Positions 57,701 through 64,000 of a stretch of DNA of 64,000 nucleotides are shown here, piece after piece. The notes beneath the pieces were generated by a model, which did not search any database, had not been told where the DNA came from, and saw nothing but the letters and a program-made list of their open reading frames with translations. The translations under genes were made by a program, and so were the position numbers. Where the stretch lies: positions 6,197,705-6,261,704 of the forward strand of contig CM065334.1 of NCBI GenBank assembly GCA_033032175.1, read 5' to 3'. Positions within the stretch are counted from its first letter, which is position 1; the number at the start of each line of letters is the position of its first letter. This stretch comes from Saturnia japonica. Its lineage: Eukaryota; Arthropoda; Insecta; Lepidoptera; Saturniidae.

Positions 57701-60700
57701 ACAAATAAAACCATAATTACCATACTTTTGTGAAAAAAAAATCATGACTATATAATACTGTATAGGTAATCCAATACGTGAGTAGGTAACCTAAAACAGA
57801 GTCAGAGAGCAGCCCCGGTGCGTGTTTATCTACCGAGCGGCTGCAGGTAATTATGTCAAAAACACTGCCGGAGATATAACATACTGTTTACTTTAGTATA
57901 CTGTTTAGTTTAGTGACGTGCTACCTTGTTCCCGCCAACGTCTGTCGCCACATAGGACTATAGTATACAAATATGTTTATATGCAGGGAACAATATATAC
58001 TACATAGCAAAGAGAAGCACAAGGAACCCCTTGAACCCAAAACCAAAGTGAATTACTTTAAAGGTAATATCAAGGAATGTTTCGACATGTATCCTGTAGA
58101 CAGGACGACGATGTACGCGAAACTGGCGCACATGGACTGCCGCTACGAATGTAACACGTGCAATATGAAATTCTTAAGTATGGACTATTTGGAAACCCAT
58201 GTCAAGAAACACACTCCGGTAAGTTTTTTTTTGGTGATTAGTTCTTACGTATCGATCTTCGTATATGCTCCCATGTATGGAAATTGTATGAAGAGTAACA
58301 TTTATAAAAGCGTTACGTTTTTCTGCGTAACGTACCTGGAGCACTTCACTTTGAAATCGTGTATACATACATGATTTTGCTTTTAGATAAATCATTAAAC
58401 CACTCAATCAATCAATCAAAAAGAGATTTCAAAGATTTTGAAGGTGAAGATTGAATAAATGATGAAAGTTTCAGTTCTACCGCGTATGAACTGCATACAT
58501 GATTATTTATTTATATTTTTTTGAAATGAAAACTTCTTTAGGTACGTGTGTGATTTTTGGATGGAAATCTTTTTATACGAGCATTGCTGAGATTGGCATT
58601 TCAAGGACACGTCACGTTTAGACTTAGCGTGTTATCTATCATCTTGGGCCAAATCATTGAATATCAAATGAGATTGTGGTGAATCGCTAAAACCTATAAA
58701 GATTTTTTTTTACTTTTGCAATTTTTGTCAACTCCCGTCCTGTTAATTGTATAAGAGTCTTTTAGTTCCAGCTAGAGAAGTCATACAAATGCGATATATG
58801 CGGCATATTCACATCTGGTAGTTTCATAATGACGCAACACATGGACGCGTGCCATCTCTATGTGTACAAATGTAAGATGTGCAGCGAGTTACTGTTTAAC
58901 AGGTAAGTTTTTAGTATTTCCAGATCAGCGTTAACCGGTTACCCGATCGTTGGGGTAATATATCGGAATGGATGACTTTGAAACTGTTAATTACTACGTT
59001 ATATTTTGTGTGACACAACCAATATTAATAAAACCAAATTGTCAGTTTTTTGACAACTAGCAACCGCCCGCGCCTTCTTTCGTGTTAATATATACTATTA
59101 CTAGCTGGTACCCGCGTCATTGTCTCCGTATTATTGGGTATACACAGACTGATCTCCGAACACGACAAACCAAAAGAAAATCATAGGTGGTTTTGTTACT
59201 ATGTGTATGGTGGACGCGATCCCTACCACCCCGCTATATTACTGTATATGCACCAGCTGATTTTAAACACGATAAAAAAAAACATAGTTGGGAATTATAT
59301 TTTTAGGATAACAGTGGTTATGGTTTTACCGGGATAAAAAGTACCCTATGTGTTTTTCCAGGTTATAATCGTTTAATTCCGTTCAGCCGGTTTTGTGTGA
59401 TTGAAGAACAAACATCCAAACATTCACGCTTTCACATTTATTATATTAGTAGTATTGGTTGCGCGCGGGAGTAGTAACGTTATGCTTAGTGAGTTATTGG
59501 GATTGCGCCACCTGGGGAGTTTGTTAGTAACTAAATACCGCGAGTTTCCAAAGCGTGGTTACATGCATCGTTCGATAACGTTTTACCGCTAGCAGCCTAG
59601 ATGGCGTTTTGCAGGTATTCGATTTCCTACATCCAGCCACATTGTCGGTGCGGTTTACCTACTAATAAATGCTTTGACGAGGTGGCAACACTGTACTTCG
59701 CTCCCCGTCACACTCGTAGTTTCTAGTACACTGTCTCTTTCATTCGCGCAACGATACGCACCGCTCATCAAGACCTACTCGTGAATTTACACTTTTTTTT
59801 CCAACTTCACAAAAAAGGAGGTTACCAATTCGAAATTTAAATATATATATATATATATATGTATACTAGCGATGTGCCCGCGGCTCCGCACGCGTTTGTT
59901 ACAACTCAGTATTTATTTACATCCCGTAATTGTGATAAAAACTATCCTATCTTTTAAGTTGGACCAAATTACATGTAATTACGAAATTTGATCATAATCG
60001 GTTCAGTAGTTTCGGAGTTTATCCGGAACATACATCGTGACACGGGTTTTTTTATATAAATGAGATATATTTATATATATTTAACCATAACTTCTTTGTT
60101 TATGAACTGATTTGGATGATTCTTATTTCTTTGGAAAGGGGATAGATACCTCATGGGTGGTGGGTGGTCCCATTTTAATTTTATTTGCGTTGGACCTTTA
60201 ACTTGGTTTTCTTTTTTCTTAAAATTTTCTTGTTTACTTCTTCACAAACTAAACGTTCATAAAATAATCGGTCAATAAAGTCAGAAGTTGACCATCAACA
60301 AAATTCAACTTAATTCCTACTAATTTAATAAATGTGAACGTGTGTATGTACAGATGTTTGTTACTCAATCACGCAAAAACGGCTGAACGGATTTGAATGA
60401 AATTTGGCAGACAGTCTATGACCTGAAATAACACATAGGGTACTTTTTATCCCGGTAAAAGTCATAGTTTAACCAGTGTTAGCCTACAAATATAATATAT
60501 GTAAAGTTTGTATGTTTGTTGTTTATATGGTTGTAAGTTTTATTGGGATGGTTAATGTGTTTTGGAATCAGATTGGCATATAATGACAATACAATACAAA
60601 CAGTGATAAACCTATGTATGACTTTCTTTTCGTTTGTCGTGTTCCGAAATCTTATCTCTGTATATCCAATAAAACGCAGACGAAGTCGCGGGTACCAGCT

Positions 60701-62914
60701 AGTCTCTTATAATAAAGAAACATCGTTGTCTATAACACTTTAAACTCCCAAAACAAAAATCAACATGACACTTTAAAATACTCCGTTAGAATAGAAAATT
60801 TATTAAATCCCCGGCACAAGTAACCTATTCATTGAGACCATTCCAATGAGCCTAAACACGATGCCTCTGTTCTAAGTTGGTGAGGAATTAGATATCCCGT
60901 GACGCTGCAGCATCAGGCCAAGGTTTTTCTAATATAATTGAAGTAACAGTATACCAATTCTCGACTCAATCAGACCTATTGAAGATGCTCACATCTATTT
61001 ATCAACTATCAAAGAGCTGATAATCCTAAAACTTCTGAACAGATTTTCTTGAATCCTAGGTAAAAACACTCGATCAAGTCACGATTAAAAAAAAAACTAT
61101 ATCAAAATCGGTTTAGATTTGTGAGTTTCGATGCCACAGAGACAGACCCACAGATAAACAGATACATCCGTTAAACTTATAACACCTCTCTTTTATGTGT
61201 CGGTGGTTTTATTAAGACTGATTGATGTGAATTATTAATGTTTCAGACAAGAAGCTAAATTCCATAAGTCCCAGAAACATCAGCCGCCTGATCCAAACTA
61301 TAGTTGTGATGTTTGCGATAAAACTTATAAGTAATTACATATATTATACTTATATAACAATTTAGTACATTAACATATTTAGTCGAGTTATGACGAAAAT
61401 GTAAGAGCGAATTGTTACGATGCGCGGGCGCATTGTAACAAAAAGTCTACACTATGAAATTGCTTGCTTAAGCCTCTTTTTTGCCTTGTAATAAGTACTC
61501 TTTGGTTGACTATGTAGTTCATAATTTTAACGCCACATGTTTTTTTTTGATACTATTAATTTTTTTAATCCGCTTGTCGATTTATATTTGACTTCTTTTT
61601 TCGAACTCACTATACTGTTAGCCTTGAGAGCCCTTGACCATTCGAGGCTTTGATAGCTTCACCGAGCTTGGGGACGAGCGTCGAAGGCATTCAGCAGCGA
61701 AAGCGAGGCAACATGCTAATAATCCGCTATCTGATTACTTCCCTATCCGTAAATTATAATTGACTATAGTCTTACAAGTTCGTGCGCGACCGTCCTATGA
61801 GGCGACAGACGTTGGCGGGGGCGAGGCACTACAGACGATTTCGGGAGTGGGTAATGTGGCGGAGAAGGGAAACTCGTAAAATTGCGTGACGTAGTTACGC
61901 ACTCACAGTAGACTATAAAAGTAAACAATATTAAAACTTGTACATTCCCATCTTACTAACTCGCAATCACTTTTTTAATCTATTTCATATTTACGATAAC
62001 CACCGCGCTACAGGGTTGTGAACCCTGGTTTCGAGTAGATTCTAAAGGATTCCAGATATTTCGAGAATAATGTTTTAGATGTGAAACATCTATAGGCGAG
62101 GAGAAAACGTGATTGTTGGCGTGGCGATACAAGACGTGGCGACTCATCGCCACGCTATATGATGGAATATTGTACGATGAATTATGAAATTATGAAAATA
62201 ATCACTGCAACCTCACTGAACCCCTACAGGAAAATTGTCGGGACACCCTTTGGGACCCTCATTCGATTTTTCACATCTGCCAGGCGATCCGTGACGGTTT
62301 TTTTTTAATCTGTTCTTATTATCTTGATACAGGAATAGGAATGCACTGAGACAGCACCGTTCAATCAATCACTACAGCCAGATGTTCTGCCATCATTGTA
62401 TCGAATGTGGTGATTCCTTCTGCTCGCTATTCAACCTGTTCAAACATCAGCTCACCGTGCACATGTACATCGTGAGTATTCTTCAAAACGATTTTTTTAA
62501 ATATGTATGCATTAGGATGATGTAGTGAAGAAAGCATTGCAACTACCTGGATATAAAGAGAGGTAGAGGACGATGGACTAGCGTGACGAAACTCCTATTT
62601 GATGATGAATTGCCCGACCCGAGATGTCAGTGCACGACATCCTTCTTTCCCTCCCATTGCATCCATAAGAGTGACACCTCCTTTCCATCTCAGCATCCTC
62701 ATCTCGGTCGTGTGTAGTTTTCTTGACCTGGGTCATTTTTATTGGCCAGCATCCGGCACCTTAAAGTACAATATCTCCCTTTCAGATTGTCGACGATCCT
62801 AATACGACGGAGGAGAGGTTTCCTTGTGACTCCTGCGATGTCAAATTCCTGTCCTTTAAGAGTTATCAGCGGCACGCTTTAAAGCACAGGCACGAAGAAG
62901 CAAATACTTTCGAG
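42612..62914 (+). CDS. ZAD-C2H2 zinc-finger protein, 11 exons plus two duplicated
   Basis: Gene span. Exons: 42612-42716, 43313-43447, 44273-44537, 45593-45811, 49622-49813, 50610-50743, 53786-54017, 54587-54717, (57987-58218, 58772-58902 duplicates), 61247-61330, 62333-62471, 62786-62914. Phases agree throughout except for one surplus base in exon 3. The product starts with a zinc-finger-associated domain (C-x2-C in exon 1, C-x2-C in exon 2), a zinc-coordinating dimerisation domain typical of insect transcription factors. An acidic linker and a Lys-rich stretch follow, then nine C2H2 fingers, some split across introns (twelve if the duplicated exons are used). It is expected to be a nuclear DNA-binding regulator; target unknown. 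The 3' end may lie beyond the window. Confidence 0.88.
42717..43312 (+). other. Zinc-finger gene intron 1
   Basis: Contains an uninterrupted copy (43025-43180) of the repeat that a SINE splits at 23100-23520. Confidence 0.6.
43313..43447 (+). CDS. Zinc-finger gene exon 2 (ZAD second half)
   Basis: Acceptor GTTCCAG. Encodes YPMYFCMECHSQIRKALLFK with the second cysteine pair, then a helix. Donor AAACAG|GTAAAG. Confidence 0.9.
43745..43955 (-). repeat. tRNA-headed SINE family B, degraded
   Basis: Minus-strand match to 12540-12791, with ACCATATCATGATGG and TTGAAAATCTG blocks. Confidence 0.55.
44273..44537 (+). CDS. Zinc-finger gene exon 3, one surplus base
   Basis: Acceptor TTTTAG, donor CCTGAG|GTTAGT. 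Both borders are phase 0, yet the exon is 265 nt (3n+1). The frame holds to LIKEYLLVTG, then is shifted by one base at the GGG near 44475. Beyond it, the other frame continues open to the donor (ends PVIEPE). A sequencing or assembly error in the G run is the simplest reading; a real allele is possible. Confidence 0.8.
44761..44963 (-). mobile_element. Short Helitron-like element
   Basis: CTAGCTGTGCCCCGCGATTT at one side and, inverted, TTAATATTATAAAGCCG at the other: both expected Helitron termini on a 203-bp element. Confidence 0.65.
45230..45428 (+). repeat. Helitron-like fragment
   Basis: Shares CTGAGTAAA..ATAAGAGATATAT with 13800-14015 and ends GCTGTGGGCACAGATAG, a decayed CTAG end. Confidence 0.45.
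45593..45811 (+). CDS. Zinc-finger gene exon 4 (acidic/basic linker)
   Basis: Acceptor ATTCCAG. Asp/Glu-rich (DNVIDQDSDDELPEP) then Lys-rich (KVKLKKKVKIGNV), a likely nuclear localisation signal. Donor ACACAG|GTATTA. Confidence 0.85.
46540..47165 (+). repeat. Interspersed repeat, inverted relative at 60785-61205
   Basis: Shared blocks include CTGATGCTGCAGC, AACAGATATC and GGGACTGGTCTCGATG. Contains a GGAT tandem run (46940-46965). Confidence 0.5.
47190..47725. mobile_element. CG-rich TIR element of about 535 bp
   Basis: Left end GGGCGCGGTCTGTCACAAACG; right end, inverted, GGCGACGGTCTGTCACAACCG. The inside is rich in ACGCCGCG. No transposase; superfamily not assigned. Confidence 0.65.
47757..48345 (+). 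repeat. tRNA-headed SINE family C, interrupted
   Basis: Head 47757-47879 (A box TAGCGCTGTGGTAGTAA, B box GGGTTCGATC), body resumes at 48233 with TATCTATAAATG and AGCTGTTTAGTTAC. The two halves align with the intact SINE at 3076-3310. Confidence 0.8.
47880..48232 (+). mobile_element. Helitron-like element family H1 inside a SINE
   Basis: Starts TCCATATATTAATACG, ends GGCGATCGCTAG. The host base before it is A and the base after is T, the Helitron AT target, with no target duplication. Confidence 0.85.
49622..49813 (+). CDS. Zinc-finger gene exon 5 (finger 1)
   Basis: Acceptor GTTCCAG. One C2H2 finger CGMCLTVYQNMNDLMKHVTD ending in H. Donor AAATTT|GTAAGT. Confidence 0.9.
50343..50512 (-). repeat. 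tRNA-headed SINE family B
   Basis: Minus-strand tRNA-like head (GCTCAGTTAGTAGCGTGTAC) with ACCATAGCATGGTGG in the body. Confidence 0.65.
50610..50743 (+). CDS. Zinc-finger gene exon 6 (finger 2, half of 3)
   Basis: Acceptor TTCTCAG. CEICKTKFVDEQVLSVHTAT plus H, then CMLCKKVTF, whose histidines lie in exon 7. Donor AACAAT AT|GTAAGT, phase 2. Confidence 0.92.
51773..52000 (-). mobile_element. Helitron-like element
   Basis: Begins CTAGCTGGTACCCGCGACTT, the inverse of a 3' end. The left limit is firm; the right is approximate. Confidence 0.5.
52540..52810 (-). repeat. Probable LINE C-terminal relic
   Basis: Minus strand shows LHNLHLRRNKKV and TWTPSNIT-like stretches with a stop, in the style of lepidopteran LINE ORF2 ends. 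Short and uncertain. Confidence 0.35.
53786..54017 (+). CDS. Zinc-finger gene exon 7, copy A
   Basis: Acceptor ATGCAG. Completes finger 3 (YILHSKEKH), then a spacer, then finger 4 CNTCNMKFLSMDYLETHVKK plus H. Donor ACTCCG|GTAAGT, phase 0. Differs from copy B by one amino acid (H versus N after KTKV). Confidence 0.92.
54428..54510 (+). repeat. SINE family B 3' fragment
   Basis: TTAGCGTGTTATCTATCATC and TGAGATTGTGGTG match the 3' end of the SINE at 17360-17650. Repeated in copy B at 58617-58698. Confidence 0.5.
54587..54717 (+). CDS. Zinc-finger gene exon 8, copy A
   Basis: Acceptor GTTCCAG. Finger 5 CDICGIFTSGSFIMTQHMDA..H and the cysteines of finger 6 (CKMCSELLF). Donor AACAG|GTAAGT, phase 2. 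It can splice either to exon 7 copy B or to exon 9 in frame. Confidence 0.92.
54916..55176 (-). mobile_element. Helitron-like element truncated by the Gypsy junction
   Basis: Begins CTAGCTGGTACCCGCGTC. The complete version is at 59101-59454; here it stops at the repeat border. Confidence 0.6.
55177..57143 (+). CDS. Gypsy pol, C-terminal part (RT end, RNase H, integrase)
   Basis: Open from the junction; first ATG at 55245 (632 codons). RT connection VTELRAFLGM, RNase H with TTDASSIGIGAV, chromodomain-free integrase with zinc-binding HVGHMGIVKMK and CETCAK, and the catalytic triad in HMDFLGP, SDNGPPF and SNGAAEGAVK. The frame is intact to the stop at 57141, so the fragment is young. Without the missing half and a promoter it should not be functional. 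Confidence 0.9.
57230..57371 (+). repeat. Gypsy 3' LTR (short)
   Basis: TGTAAGGTATG.. to ..TATATATCA, about 142 bp. The exact end is ambiguous by three bases because the flank starts ACA. Confidence 0.6.
57987..58218 (+). CDS. Zinc-finger gene exon 7, copy B (duplicate)
   Basis: Near-identical to 53786-54017 with splice sites kept. Joined to exon 8 copy A it would form a proper hybrid finger (CKMCSELLFN then EQYILHSKEKH). Confidence 0.85.
58772..58902 (+). CDS. Zinc-finger gene exon 8, copy B (duplicate)
   Basis: Same coding sequence as copy A, splice sites intact. Exons 7+8 total 363 nt, so the extra pair adds exactly 121 codons. Confidence 0.85.
59101..59454 (-). mobile_element. Complete Helitron-like element
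   Basis: CTAGCTGGTACCCGCG at the left; inverted TACTAATATAATAAATGTG at the right, a typical lepidopteran Helitron 5' end. Confidence 0.65.
59866..60066 (-). mobile_element. Short Helitron-like element
   Basis: CTAGCGATGTGCCCGCGGCT at one end, inverted TCTCATTTATATAAAA at the other. Confidence 0.55.
60420..60702 (+). mobile_element. Helitron-like element
   Basis: 3' end CGAAGTCGCGGGTACCAGCTAG followed by T. The body resembles 59101-59454 in opposite orientation. Confidence 0.55.
60785..61205 (-). repeat. Interspersed repeat, relative of 46540-47165
   Basis: Inverted GCTGCAGCATCAGGCCAAGG and GAGACCATTCCAATGAGCC blocks match the left copy. Confidence 0.5.
61247..61330 (+). CDS. Zinc-finger gene exon 9
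   Basis: Acceptor TTTCAG. Completes finger 6 (FHKSQKH) and starts finger 7 (CDVCDKTY). Donor TATAA|GTAATT, phase 2. Confidence 0.85.
61617..61720. repeat. Repeat shared with BRD8 intron 11
   Basis: Same blocks as 12215-12310. Confidence 0.45.
62118..62165. repeat. GTGGCGA palindromic repeat
   Basis: GCGTGGCGA and TCGCCACGC face each other; related to 6433-6515. Confidence 0.4.
62333..62471 (+). CDS. Zinc-finger gene exon 10
   Basis: Acceptor GATACAG. Completes finger 7 (ALRQHRSINH), then finger 8 CIECGDSFCSLFNLFKHQLT with final H. Donor TACATC|GTGAGT. Confidence 0.9.
62786..62914 (+). CDS. Zinc-finger gene exon 11 (last visible)
   Basis: Acceptor TTTCAG. Finger 9 CDSCDVKFLSFKSYQRHALK with H. 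It ends either at an in-frame TAA (62915-62917) or at a strong donor GA|GTAAGT one base earlier. There is no AATAAA soon after, which favours continuation past the window. Confidence 0.82.
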
Positions 62915-63096
62915 TAAGTGATGCTTGTGATACTTTATATGAATAGACTAGCTTTGCCTCGTGGTTTTACCCATGTTAAATTTGTTCGCACCCATCAATG
63001 CTCTCACTTCCCATACTTTTCTACAGCTTTCTAGATTGTTCCACTCCTGATGGTTACAGCGTGAAGTTATATAGCCTATGACCTTCCTCGATAAAT

Positions 63097-63150
63097 CTAT
63101 AGTAATATAATAAAGCGGAAGAGTTTTTTTGTTTGTTTGTTTAAACACGC
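63097..63150 (+). repeat. Helitron-like 5' terminus
   Basis: TCTATAGTAATATAATAAAG followed by GTTTGTTTG, the usual start of these elements. Cut short by the LINE end that follows. Confidence 0.5.
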
Positions 63151-63179
63151 TAATCTCTAGAACTACCATCAGATTTTTT

Positions 63180-63480
63180 TTAATGATAAAAAGGGTGCCA
63201 AAGGGCATGTGGTGCACCTGATGGAAAGTGATCACCGCCGCCCACAAACATCTGCAACACCAGAGGGCTCGCAGATGCGTTGCCGGCCTTTTAGGGAAGA
63301 ATAAGCTCTCTTCTTGAAGAGACTTCTTCTTCATCAGGTCATAACGGCTCGGAAAGACCTCAAGCGACAGTTGGTTCCACAGGGTGGTTGTGCGAGGCAG
63401 AAAGTGCCTTAAGAAAAATTCGAATAATTCTTTTTGTATATGATATAACATTAGGTTACAACTCTCAGCTAGCCTCAAAT
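63180..63480 (-). mobile_element. Non-LTR retrotransposon 3' end
   Basis: Minus strand reads FFLRHFLPRTTTLWNQLSLE and VFPSRYDL, the C-terminal signature of lepidopteran LINE ORF2 proteins, followed by a decayed GRQR..CG-type tail and 3' UTR with a TGGTGCACCTGATGGAAAG block. No intact frame. Confidence 0.65.
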
Positions 63481-63765
63481 ATTGATGTTGTTTGTTACGT
63501 AAGTCGGAAGTGGAGGACCTCCCGAACTGCTTTATCCGCGTGCACTTGCGTAATCCTTATACATAAGCCACAATAAGGTCTTTTGTTACAAAGATCTGTT
63601 GAAAATTAAAAAGTGAAGTGTTTTACAAGTATAATTTTTTTGACTTCGCATATTAATCCCTACGAACGAAAGTTACTTCGTCATAAAGACAATTTTATGA
63701 AGTTATATTTGCTCTATATAGCATGTTATTTGGACACATAGTTTAGGTAAAATGATTGCGTGCGT

Positions 63766-64000
63766 ACGCCAATTATACAATGTGCTACGTCAACCTATAC
63801 AGAGCGGGACCGCGCACTGAGGGCGCGAACGCGACGGAAACGATTCCCTCGTACTCTGTATAACCGACGGCGGATAACACGCTACGGTAACCAGCTGTCT
63901 GGAAACCAGTGCGTGCGAGCGCCTCTCACTACGTGCGACCAACCCTGTTCACACCCGAAACTACTAGGCGTGAAGAGGGCGAAACATTAAGGTACACACA
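63766..64000 (-). repeat. Partial BEL LTR at right edge
   Basis: Reverse complement of about 33098-32870 of the BEL 5' LTR. The last ~40 bases of the LTR are missing on the inner side. It may be a truncated LTR or part of another element extending past the window. Confidence 0.85.

Larger units (their letters stand above)
57372..59361 (+). repeat. 2.0-kb direct repeat, copy B
   Basis: Second copy, with exons 7 and 8 copy B. At its right end it continues without a break into the rest of a Helitron, so copy B looks like the ancestral context on that side. Confidence 0.93.

Noticed and set aside
1..64000. CRISPR array, phage, plasmid or defence island
   Set aside because: No regularly spaced identical repeats, no compact same-strand operons. 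Splice structure and transposons are those of an insect nuclear genome.

Overview
The window is animal nuclear DNA, almost certainly from a moth or butterfly. The coding signal is split into short exons with GT/AG borders. Introns are AT-rich and full of transposons. The recurring short elements (Helitron-like ends of the form CTAGCTGGTACCCGCG, several tRNA-headed SINEs) and a ZAD/C2H2 zinc-finger gene are what I expect in Lepidoptera. No bacterial-style operon, CRISPR array or phage is present.

Two host genes can be assembled by hand. (1) Minus strand, 31660 down to 3649: a BRD8 homologue (bromodomain subunit of the TIP60/NuA4 histone acetyltransferase complex). I could chain 17 exons with matching splice phases into an uninterrupted frame of 826 codons, ending in a TGA with an AATAAA signal behind it. 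(2) Plus strand, 42612 to at least 62914: a ZAD-C2H2 zinc-finger gene (ZAD in exons 1-2, an acidic then basic linker, about nine fingers in exons 5-11). Its exon 3 carries a one-base frame error. Its exon 7-8 pair is present twice, in frame, on either side of a truncated Gypsy element. The two genes are divergent.

The gap between them holds a BEL/Pao LTR retrotransposon (31947-39978, 5-bp target duplication, LTRs differing at only about four positions). It sits 287 bp upstream of the BRD8 start codon. Its gag-pol frame is broken by two stops and one frameshift. Next to it is a mariner-like transposase remnant. A partial LTR of the same BEL family sits at the right edge.

Region by region: 1-2.6 kb, unrecognised DNA, then a degraded non-LTR retrotransposon. 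2.6-31.7 kb, BRD8 with introns holding Helitrons, SINEs, a hAT remnant, a THAP-domain relic, MITE-like elements and a 1.46-kb TIR element. 31.7-42.6 kb, BRD8 upstream region, BEL element and mariner remnant. 42.6-63 kb, zinc-finger gene with SINEs, a nested SINE/Helitron pair, a CG-rich TIR element and the duplicated segment. 63-64 kb, a non-LTR 3' end and a BEL LTR. I found no clearly new gene system. The items most worth a second look are the duplicated zinc-finger exons around the Gypsy fragment, the BEL insertion at the BRD8 promoter, and the SINE split by a Helitron whose empty site is preserved elsewhere in the window.
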